A stretch of 64,000 bases of DNA, taken from Euryodendron excelsum. Taxonomy: Eukaryota; Streptophyta; Magnoliopsida; Ericales; Pentaphylacaceae. Below, piece by piece: positions 47,101-59,100 of this stretch (the stretch's first letter is position 1; each line of letters begins with the position of its first letter). The notes under the pieces were generated by a model. The model saw only the letters and a list, made by a program, of their open reading frames with translations. It did no database searches and had not been told where the DNA came from. Position numbers and translations under genes: made by a program. The stretch lies in assembly GCA_033060915.1 (NCBI GenBank), contig CM065380.1, positions 45,191,501 to 45,255,500 on the forward strand, read 5' to 3'.

Positions 47101-50100
47101 TATTTATATGTATATGTATACATATATATTAGCTTAGTTGAAGGGAATTGATGCAAAGAAGGTGTCCTTGGTTGCAAATTTGCAATCAGTGGCGACCTTA
47201 GCAGTACTTATGGATGGTTAAGGTGACGATGTGCACTTGAAGCTTGATCTGTAGAGTGGAGCAAAGAAGGTGAAATGAAGAAAATAAGGATTAGCTTTGT
47301 TGAAGGGAATTGATGCAAAGAAGGTGTCCTTAGATGGTTGCAATCAGTGGCGACCTTCTCAGCAGTACTTACGGATGGCTAAGGTGATGATGTGCATTTG
47401 AAGCTTGATCTGTAGAGTGGAGAAGAGGCACAACTGTGATGAATGTGGTGATGAGATTCTAAAGGCTCTGCGGCTTGTCAAGAGGTCGCTGTCTTGACAT
47501 GTTGAAACAAAGCGTTAATATTAGGAAATATAATTGTGTACGGTATACTAGTGTGGGGTGGCCTAAATCCTATAACAACCTTGAATTTGGTTCAGTTCAC
47601 AAATCTCTTCGATGAATGTGATGATGAGATTCTAAAGCCTCTGCAGCTTGTCGAGAGGAAGCTGCCTTAAAATGTTGAAACGAAGGGTTAATATTAAGAA
47701 ATATAATTGTGTAGGGGTATGCAAGTGTGGGGTGGCCTAAACCCTATAACAACCTTGAATTTGGTTTGGTTCACAAATCTATTCCCCCAACTTGCCTTTA
47801 TCTGGATTATATAGCCTCCAAACCCTCCATTAGAGAGACAACCCATAGTAATAATCAGTTGCTATGGCGTGAACCAGGACATGCTACAATGAAATGTACA
47901 ATGCAACTGTCGTACGCGTGAAAAGTACTGCAATAGTAAACTATGGAATGGACTGCAACAGTTGTTTGCCTTTAAATTATTGCCTTTTCATCATTTGGGT
48001 TCATCTCTGACTTATCAAAAACAAAAAATAAAAATCAATTGGGTTTCCTCTCTATCTCTCTCAGTGGGGATGAGGGGGTGAGAAAATTTTTTCATCCACC
48101 CAACCCAGCTAAGCTAATAAATGCTGCATAAGAGAGTGGGAGGCCGGCCCCTGCCCATCTGGAGGTGCACACCCATTTAGGAACATATGCAAAGGGGTAA
48201 AGAGAGAAGTCAATGGATAACTACCAAATCCAATGACTTTGATTTGTTCGTACCATTCTGTCATTGATCACTGCTGGGTTGCTTGGTGAGTCATGCAAAA
48301 AAAAAAAGAGAAAGGTCAAGCATATATGTTTTATGAAATGATCAGCGGTCTCATTTATGCTATGCCCTGCATTGTTTTCGTGTGTGTTTATTGAGCTTTC
48401 TTCACTCCAGCACCATGCGCTTTGGTTCGCTTTATAGAAGAGATCTTTGTCCATGGAACTGGTAGTTCTTTTGCAGACATGTAGGCAAATTCAGGATTCA
48501 AGGATAATTAATCAAGGAAAAAATGGGAATTTCACATTTACTTCAGTTCCGGAGCTATGGCAGTCTGCCCTGTGGATAAATTTGCAATGGCTTATGAGAC
48601 CTCTTCATTTATTTGTTCTGTCTTACCTGATTTCTTTCCTGATGATGACTATCACTTGTCCCTTACTAGGAGGTCGGCTGCATTGTAATTTATGGCCAGC
48701 TAGGAAGCACCATATTTGTCAATCCTATACCAGTTTGTGTACCATTTAGGTCATTGGTACGTATTGGTACTGGTGCATTTTGGTGTACCGTTTTGGATTT
48801 GTCATTACAAATATTATTTATCTATATAAAATATGTGTATATATATTTAAAATTTTCAATATAGATAGTATGATATTACTTATATTGAATTACTCTTATA
48901 AGAAAAAAAATTAGGGGCTATATATCAATAAAAAATTAAATTTTAGATTATTTAGGAGCAAAACAGTGAAATAACTTTTGATTTCTAGTGTATAGAGAGA
49001 TATTTCCATGAGCATGATCAGATTATTTAGGGGGAAAAATGAAATCTCTCTTGATTTCTTATATATAAGTATAGAGAGACAGTTCCCATACGAAAGTAAT
49101 GTTTAATTGCTTTGTTGTAGAGTTTAAAAAAAAAAGAAAAAGAAAGAGTTGTGTGCACCCTCACAAGGTTTCATCATAACAGACAACATAAAGTGAGCAA
49201 TAAATGCATCCGTCAGCAATAAATGCTTTCTATTCCAAAAAAGTGAAACTGAAGATAGCTGTACCGGGATAGTCTGTTATGTTGGGATGCAAAGGGATGC
49301 TGGAAAACCTCGATATTGTGCGGAAAGTTAGCTAGAACGGAAATCTACCAATGTTGTTCCATTTTTCCCGTAACCGGTACGTACCGGTCAATACAGAACT
49401 ATATTAATAAGTATGGGAAGAAGAGACACTTCATTTAGGATGTCGTTTGCGTGTCAGACATATACTCCTCGAACATACCAAAATACTTGTCTAATGGTGT
49501 TTCTAGTATTTTGATTCTTAATTTTTTGGTGGATACTTTCTGAACATGTCCAGATCAAGCGTGTCCCTTAGTTGGACACGTTTTGGGACACGACGGGGTT
49601 AAATGTCATTGTTAAAAAGTGTTAAATAGAGCCAAATTTATAAATTTTAAAACTTTAAAACACCAAAACATAAAAATCCCAATTCCAATTCTTCAAATCT
49701 TAACTTATTAGTTTTTGTATTATAATTGTAAACTTGTTTAGTTGTTTTCACTTTTCATCTCGTTTTTTGTGGTTTGTGGGGGTTCATATACATAACAAAT
49801 AAGAATATGAAAAAAATATATATTTTTGGATATTCGCATTGTATCCGTATTCTCATTTTTTGATAATGCTGTGTCTTGTATTTGTATCTGTATCTGTATC
49901 TGTGACTGTGTTTGTATCTGTGATCGTATCTTTGTTTTTTTTACGGCCAGTTTATTGTGTTATGGTAGAATCCCTTTTAATATGCAAATAGGGTACACTC
50001 TCAGCTCTAGTTTGCTTATTTACTATGTTTTCTTTCCTCTTTTTTTTCCCCCCTTTTTTCCCTTTTTTGGGAAGCTTCGAAAAAAGGTCAGTCTCAAGTT

Positions 50101-53100
50101 TGGGACAGCATGACGGACTGCTAAGATAGGATCTAGTCTGTACATTGGTTTGGATGAAGGTAGCTTTTATCTTAGTTTCTCATTCAAGGGAAAATATTTG
50201 GCTCAGGGTTCCAAGATATTGTTGTCAAGGAAGTGTAGCATGCTCTCACTTGGCCTCTTGGAAAATTGATGTATCATTGAATACTTCCATGACCCCACCC
50301 CCTGTTCTTAGACGGAAGCCTAGGAGTAGAAATATCTATTTTGGGAGAAGTATCGCTTATTTTAGTTGTTTTAAGCACAAAGTGTTTTCTATTCTAGTGG
50401 CACGTGGGGCTCGATGGAGTGAAATTTTCTGTGGCTAGGAAATATGTGAAATAAATTTGGACTTCTAAGTTTTCAACCTAAGTGGTCAAAAGGCCCGTTA
50501 CATCCTTGGCAATTTACCACCTAGCTTTTCCACCCTTCCCATTCACTCATTAGTTGTTTTGTTGGACTATGCTCTACTAAGTTTGGGCTACTTTCATCTG
50601 GTCATCATTGCGTGGTGTAAGTTTTTCCTCTGTTCCATGCAATGGAGCTTGATGAATAGCATTGTTGTACCTTCTTGTTTGTTTAGGCCCTTATTCTAAT
50701 TAAGCTGGCTTATCCCCCACCCCCCACACCCTCAAATTTGTTGAGTGATTACCAAGGTGTGTAGGCTGGTGTTCTCATGAAAGAATTGGCTGATGAAATA
50801 GTGGTACTTTTTCGTACAACTTCTACTGTGATCCCTTACCCCCTACCCGCCAAATGGTTTCAACAACATGGTAAAGATTGGTTAAGTTTTTACTTTAAAG
50901 TAGATTATGGTAGATTAGAAATTGGTAAGATAGGAGTTCAAGAACATATTTAGGGTATATGGTGTTGTTTTAATGAATTGAAGCATGGTAGATTACAACA
51001 GGAACACAGCATGAGCTCGAACTTCCCAATTGGATTCTCACTGACTTCAATAGTCATGATGACAACCCTTTTTCATAGGTTTAGAACGCCTAATAACATG
51101 TAGTGTTAGCCCTAAAATTATATAAGTTAAAAAGCATTTTTAAAGACCAAGGTAGCTCAAATAGGTAATCTCTTCACTAGCTTGAACAGTAACTTACTTC
51201 CTACTGATGTAATATAAACACTATGAGGGACTGAAATTAAATAACTAAGGGTTCCAAACAGCCAAAACTACTACATGTACTTTTTTTTTTTTTTTCTTCA
51301 GGTCTAGGCAAACCAATTTGGGGATATCTGACACAAGTATTCAATTAGTTAGGACTTGCTTTTGTTGGGGTGGACCCAAAGCTACCCCAGCCTTTAAAGG
51401 AGAAAGCAAGTTTGAAGAAGAAACAAAAAAGGGGAGAGAGAGAGAGAGAGAGAGGGGCAATTTTAAGGCACTCTTCTAGTGTTCTGTTGCTGTCCCAAAA
51501 GTATCTATTGTTGATCATGTATGTATAAAACAAGTTATGAATCCTTATCATGCATTATGTGCTTGTATAAAGGACTTTAATCAATAACTACAACCTTATT
51601 TGAATTTTTAGTTTAAACTTCTGCCCTTGATGGTTGGGATAGGTTGTTTTTCCCCGTAGAGGTTTTGACACTTATGCGAACTTTTTAGATTAATTTTTGA
51701 AAGCGGATATTGTGAAAGAGCAAGATATTGTTGCAAAAGAGTTTCCTCTTCCGGTATATTGCTTGCCATAGCTTCCTCTCCATTATTATTACCCTTGGAT
51801 TCCTCATACTTGTGTCAAGTTGGTATACCTTTTTATGTTTGTTCCTCTTAGGAGTTTTGGTCAGATTGGAATTTGCAGAATCCACAGATACCATGACAAT
51901 ATTTTGAGCACATGCCCCCCCATAGTGTGGCAAAGATACTGTCTGCAGTGTCATTTTAAGTGCAGTATTTACTTTTTTGGAATTGGCTAGTTTGATAAAG
52001 CCATCAAAAGTTTAGTTGTCTTTCCTTGTACTGGGCTTCGGGCCAGAAGTTGTCCAATCTCAGATAATGGTAGAAAGAGATTGTACTGATTTTATAAGTA
52101 GCGGTACCAGCAGGTTTTCTAGCACTGGATGCTGTCAGACGTTGTTTGAAAGTTTGAGGCCTTACAGATACAGCGTGAGGAATATATATATATTTTTTTC
52201 TTCATCAGTTTCTAATCTTCTGGTTCTCTTGGTTCCTGCTTTTTTTTTTTTTTTTCTTCTCCAATGTATATCTCCTCTTGTCATACTTCAGTAGGTTCTG
52301 TTTCCTCTACTGAAGGAGCACTCATGGGAGGGAGAAAGGAGGAGAGAGAAAAGGGAGAAGGGGGGGGGGGGGGGGGGGGGGGGAGGGTGATCTGGACCAA
52401 TTTTAATTTTTATAACAAGCGTTGTTGGTAATTAATTTGTTGATGGGTTTATTGTTGGCCTAAGTAGGCAACTCAAGAGCGGGGGTGAATTGGGTTTTAT
52501 AAAATTTATATCAAATAATGCAACTAAAACCAATTTAAGTAATTTGACAATAATTAATCAAAGAATAAATCAAGCAAGCAAGTGATAGAATGCAATGCAA
52601 GCAAGTATAGCGAGTAAAGAGATAAAACAAAGCAAGAGAAGAAGAATACTAGATTTATAGAGATTCGGCCAATCTTGCCTATGTCTTCTTTTCCTCGATT
52701 CTCTTGAAGGTATTTCACTATGTAAAGTCCCCTTACACAGTAGCTGGTTTTGCTACAAGTGCCCAGCTCACTCTTACAAGAGCTCTTCTCAAGCTCTCAA
52801 AATCCGAGTGATTTTGTTAAAACTTTACTCAAATTTACAAGTAATTTTGTTTAAGTTTCACTCAAACTTACAACTATTTATTTCAAGAACACTCAAACTC
52901 ACAAGTGATTTTATCTAAGTTTCACTTAAACTTATATGTGTTTTTTTTAAGAACACTCAAACTCAAAAGTGATTTTGTCCAAGTTAAAAGTGTTTTTACC
53001 CAAGAACACTAAAAACTCAAAAAGTGTGTTTTTCAAGAACACTCAAACTCACAAGTGTTTTTTTCAATAATACTCAAACTCATGGGTTTATAAACTCACC

Positions 53101-56100
53101 CAAGTGATATAGATGAAGGTTATATGAAGAATAACTCTCACAAAGAGTAGATGAACAAGTATAGCTCAATGACTAACCCCAAACACTTAGCAAAATAGAT
53201 ATAGCAGTTAGGGCTCAGAAAAACTCAGCTTCAATCTTTGATTCAGCACTTTTAATCTTTGTTTCTTACTTGTAGAAGCTGTGGGGATTTTGTATTTATA
53301 GCCTTGCATCGATTCTAGCCGTTGGAGATTATTTAGGTGTATTATAAGTCAAAAACGGTAGAGTATAACGTTCAAAAAATGTAGCCGTTACAGGCGAGGT
53401 ATCGACCCCTTTTTTGTATATGTTGACTCAATGTTCAAAAAATGTAGCTGTTACAGACGAGGTGTTGACTCTTTTTCTGTATATTTCGACTCCTTTTGTT
53501 TTGATTTTAACATTTTTGCAATCTGCCTCAATGTGTCGATGCCTTTGAGAAATGTGTCGACCCCTTTTGTTCTGACTCCTATTTCTCAGCAATTTTCCTT
53601 AATGTGTCAACTCCTTTAGGGAATGTGTCGACCCCTTTTGAGTTGTTATCAAAACCTTTGTCCTAATGTGTCAACCCCTTTGGAATGAGGTGTCGACTCT
53701 TTTTGAACATTTTCATGGCTTCTAATCTGGACTAATGTGTCGATCCTTTTTGTAGAAGTGCCGACCCCTTTCTTTGGCAGCTTCAAACTCAACTTACTAT
53801 CTCATTGTGTCGACTCTTCTAGAGGCTGTGTCGACTTCTTTGAAGCATGTGTCAACTCTTCTACAATATGTGTCAACTCCTTTGATTAGAAACTTCGACT
53901 TTGCCAGATTTCTTTAAATCATAACAAAACTTTTCAAGCTTTTCAAGAATCATCAATTTGAGACTTCTAAAGTTTGAAAGGTCTTCTTCAAAACATGTGG
54001 ATCTTCAAGAATACTTTCAATTATTCATTCTTCAACGTCTTCATCAAATCTTCAATGGAACTTGTAATCTTTAACTTTGCTTGAATCTTGACTCCTTTGA
54101 ACGCATTCAATCTCTTCATACTTTCAAGTCTGTATTCAAACTTTCAAAACTTGTAATGCATGAGGTTGTTGAATTTGTCAACCTATCATGTTCATCATCT
54201 TTCCATCCTTCTTGATTCTTCAATATCTTTCATTGTGACAAGCTTTAACTAATAAATCTGTTGAAATTAAGGTATGACATAATCTGCATATTAAGTAGAG
54301 TCATTAGATCTTTAACATAATGTTTTGTTATCATCGAAATCAAGGCACAGAGTCAACATTTGTTTCATTCATATGAGAATAATCAATTTTCCATCTTATG
54401 TTTGTAGTTTTTCATAGTGTTTTGTGTGGAACTAATACGTGAAAATTTTGCAATAGGAAACCTTTGTGAAAATTATGTTTTTTTATTTATTTTTATTTTA
54501 GGCTTAGTAGTTTGTTGTTAAATAGTTGTTGTTTATTCTGGTTATACTTTTGCAGGCAATTTCTAGGCGAGCCACCTTGTTCGAGATGATCAGAGATTAT
54601 GAACAAGCAACCAGGGATCTTGAGAGACTAGTATCTCTTCTCATGAAGCAAGGGGAGGACAAGGCCAACCAGTCCGGTGCATCTGATAGAACGAGTAGTG
54701 TGAATGAGTTAAGACAAGCTCAACAATGGCTTTCTTCAATTGAACAAGAAGCAAGAAAGGAAATCCCCTTGAATATGTACCTCATTTTGTAAGTTTCCAC
54801 TTTATTTGTGATGTCAGCAATCTAATTTGTTATCTCATTGTCACGTAAAGATGACAACAATGGCATGCATTACTTATCTTGTGAAATGTGTGATTCTAAA
54901 GCAGGAAGTAACTCTACTTTGATTGGTATGCTTTGGTTGAATTAGTTTTAATTCTTTACTAGGTTCATCATATAGGAGCACTAGAAATCTGGGTGTATGC
55001 TGCTAATTTTGATTATGGTGGGTGAAGGTTAGGCGAAGTTCGTAGGTTTAGGATTTTAAAAGGTGGAATAAAAGTCCTTTAACTTTTACAGCCCTATCTC
55101 AAAGGTTACTTATCCAAGAAATAAACTTACAAATAAGGTTGGGGGATTGGGGGGTTTTGTGGGTCAGAATTTGTCTAGTTTTGGAAGTGATGACTTACTG
55201 GATTCTCAAAAGTTAGTTGCTTAAATAGTAGACAGCAAGGGTGTGGAGTGTTAAATTAAGAGTGGGAAAGGGTTAAGATTTTGGAATTAGGCTCTTGGGA
55301 CAAAAAACTGTCTAAAATAGATAAAATGCAGAGAAGGAAAGAGAGCTGTATTGTTAAGGACCTTGTTGATGCAAGAAAAACTTGTGTTCTCTGTTCAGGA
55401 GAGCGAGAGAAAGAGAGATCTAGTTACAAATCATCACTTTCCATTCTTCATTCTTCTAAATTTTGGACATTTAGTCTGCCTATAATGTATGGTCAGATGC
55501 ATCACAGGCCAAAGGAACAAAGTGCACTATTTTTGGACAGAGTTGCATCGTTTATTCATCATTTCGAAATCCTTGCTTACCAGAAGAGCGGAGAGGGAGG
55601 GAGGGTTTTAAGTATAGCCATCTCAGATTTGGATATATATGGTCTTGCATGTCATCTATTGTTGTTGGCATTGTTATCAGTGTTTCTGTTTTCCCCTTTA
55701 AATTTGTTAATACTTCATCTGTGGGCTGTTTGACACGTTCAGCTTTACTGTTGTCGTTGGTGTTGCATATGCTCTGAGCTGCGTGCATTTTTCAGACCCT
55801 ACAAACCACTGTGTTATGGTACATTATCAGTCACTTGGACATGCACCTAGCAAGCACAGCTGGTAATCTAAAGTTCACAGTACATAAAACTCCCTTGTTA
55901 TGTTACTTTTCTGACATGGTTGCTTCAAAGTGGGAGAAGTGGCCATGCTCAACACTATACATTGACACAGCATTTCTCCCTTGGAAATAAAAGGACAATA
56001 GTAAGAAATATGAATGTTAGTTGTGTCTTGGTATCCTAGGACTTGAGAATTAGATCAATCTGATAATTAGGCACGTTCCAGCATTTGGCACATGTACTTG

Positions 56101-59100
56101 AGTCCATGTAATATAGAATCTGTTTCGGTGAAATTTGCCTTTTAATGAGAAAGAAAACGCCATTGTTCTCTTCAAATATTGCCATTGTTGCAACATGATT
56201 GCTGCTGCAGTTCAATCTAACAAATATTCTAAATTCATTTGCATTTTTATTCCAGGGGAGTTGATCCCTCTGTAATGGCATCAGAAATTAAGAAGGCCTA
56301 TCGGAAAGCTGCACTCAGACATCATCCTGACAAGGTTTCAGACTCTTCATATCTCTGCTATACTTAGGAAGCTACTATCATTTGCACTTTCCAATGGTAT
56401 TTTTCTGATGTAGGCTGGTCAGTCCTTGGCTAGAAGTGAGAATGGAGATGATGGGCTTTGGAAGGAGGTAGTGGAAGAGGTTCACAAAGATGCTGATAGG
56501 ATCTTCAAAATGATTGGAGAAGCATATGCAGTACTTTCAGATCCTACTAAGGTATCATTCCATATTATCTTACATAATTTATTAATTCTGTGTGTCTTGG
56601 GGTGCAGTGATGGTACCTCAATTCTGAAAGGGCGGTCCAACAAATTTCAATCTTTTCTATATTATCTACCGCCCCCTCCTCTCCCTTTCTTGGTTTATGG
56701 ATGTTCTTCCCCCAATCATTGTTGAAGTGCTTCCTTGCATAGCCTTGTAATAATCACCTAAAAATTTTCTTCGAGAGCCATTGCAATTACACTCGAGTGC
56801 AAGACTGGCATCTGTCCTTTCTCCCATCAACACATGCTAGGTGATGAGGACATCCCTTTAGCGTTCTGTACATGGCGCTGGTGGCTGGTTTTTCTTTCTC
56901 TGAAGATACATATGGCACTTTGTTTTTTGCTAGGTTTTTTTCTTTACTTCTCTTTTACAATAGAGAATTTTGAATGCATAACATGTGCAAATAACATGAC
57001 AAACCAGTCAGTTGAAGCAATTAAAAGAAATAGACTTTGTATTTTTAGCAATGAAACTCAGAATAAAACCTTCTACGGCTGAGATAGAGCCTCTCCAACA
57101 TTTAACTCTAGAGATTGTTAGATAGGGAAGCACAGAAAATAGGACAGTCATGCCACCGCAGGCCATTCACATTGGTCAGTGCGTTTGCTCCCACATGGCC
57201 AACGCAGGTTAAAATCCCTCGAGTTTACTTGGTGGGAGCGTATTGGGACCATACCCAGGGATTACATTGCTGGGGTGGGCCCCAAGGGCCTTGCATTGCA
57301 ACGGTTCCTCGCCACCCAAAAATAAAAAATGGAGAGCAAAAAATACATAAGACAGAGAACAAGAGAGAGTGCAGTCCTATCTCATTGCCTCACCTCTTCA
57401 ATTTTAATACAAGTGAAAAGATGAGAGTTACCCTTATTCTTGACATTCACACTCTACACTCCTGTCAAAGCTCGAGCATAGATGTTTATCATCCCAGCTT
57501 CTCACATAAATTAGAAAAATGAACCTTCCTCAAATCCTTCGTGAACATGTCTTCCATTGGGTCTTTTGACCTAACACAAGTTGTACTAATCTGCTTCCTT
57601 ATGGCCATATTTCATACAAAAATGACAATTCACTTCAATATGCTTTGATCTCCCATGAACCTCCAGATTATTTTGCTATATGCATTGCTGCATGGTTATC
57701 TCCAAATTTGCATAGGCCCATTATTTTTCAAACCCATCTCTTCTAGCAGTGACTTTACCCACATATAGCTCTATACTTGACCTCTTAACTTGATCTTGCT
57801 GCAACATTTTGCTTCTTACTCTTCCGCACATCAAATTGCCGCGAACAAAGGTACAATAGCCAGATATTGAGTGTCAATCCAAATGATGTCCAGCCCAGAC
57901 AGAATTGGAAATTTGGAATAACCTGCAATTTCAAGAGAATTGGACAGTCTAATCACCAAACCTCTTCTTGGTGCAGCCTTGAGCTATCTTAAAATTTGAT
58001 AAACAGCATCCCATTGCTGTTGTTTCAAGCTTTGCATGTACTGATTAATAACTCCAACTGTAAATTCTATATCAGGGTGCGTCACGGTCAGTATATAGTT
58101 TCTCTACTGGTCTCCTATATCTTCCCGGATTATCAAACACCTTACCTTTCATCTCTATCAAGTTTTACATTTAGGCCATGGGGTGATGCTCCCCAACCGA
58201 TTGCTATCATTTTCTTGCTTTCTTGCTTCCTTGGATTGGAACAACTGCAGGGGCTGGTGTGGCTGTGACATCATTGAACATCTCAATACTTGGAACAACT
58301 GCAGGGGCTGGAGTGGTTGCGACATCATTGAACATCTCAATAGTATTAGATCCAGGAGTATCAAACAATCTAGTCCCCAGCATACCTGTTTCTCTTAGAT
58401 GACCAATTACATATTTCCTTTGGGACAGTGAAATTCCATCCTTAGACCTTGCTAACATCAATTCCCAATAAATATTGCAGTCAGCCTAAATCTTTCACAT
58501 GAAAATGTTTCCTAAGATGTAGTTTCAGTTCATTAATTCCTACAGAATCACTGTCTGTAACCACATTCTCTCCAACATAGACTTCTGTGACTCCCCTGAG
58601 TAAAATACCCAGGAGTTTGCTCCATTTACAGTCCCCTTGGAGATTACTATGAAGAATTTCATTCTTAAAATCAAGATGATAGAGAGGGCCAACTCTTGTG
58701 GACTGCAATAGATAACTATACTCGTAACCGAATTTTAATGAGCTACATGGGAGGTTTGAAAGTAATCAACCCCAAAAGTTTTAGTGCAACCTTTAGCTAC
58801 TAACCGTGCCTTCAACCTCTCGATAGTGCCATCGGAATGACTCTTAATAGCATAAACCCAACGACACCCAATTGCCTGTTTTCCTGGAGGAAATGTTTTG
58901 AGCTTGCAAGTCCCATTCTTATGTAATGCATCCATTTCTTCATCCATTGCGTGTTTCAAACCAGGTGTACCTAACGCCTGAGCATTAGAATGAGGAATGA
59001 AATAGATCCCAAAAAGTAGACAAAGAAATGATATCGAGGGGATAATAATATACCAAAATGACATTTTCAATAGGATGAAAGGTGCAAGAGCAAGTGCCTT

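Larger units (their letters stand above)
43914..54555 (+). other. Intron 7, 10642 bp, expanded by insertions
   Basis: GTTTGA..TTGCAG. Contains the MITE at 44719-45129, a GA-rich stretch (45260-45450), a MITE at 46016-46598, a SINE-like repeat copy at 46795-47045, tandem blocks at 47131-47783, a possible MITE at 48745-49405, a G run at 52360-52383 and a solo LTR at 52453-54358. The stretch 49850-52300 shows nothing identifiable beyond simple repeats. Confidence 0.88.

Noticed and set aside
55281..55733. 150-residue frame in intron 8
   Set aside because: No recognisable domain, biased towards hydrophobic low-complexity residues, and lies between spliced exons.
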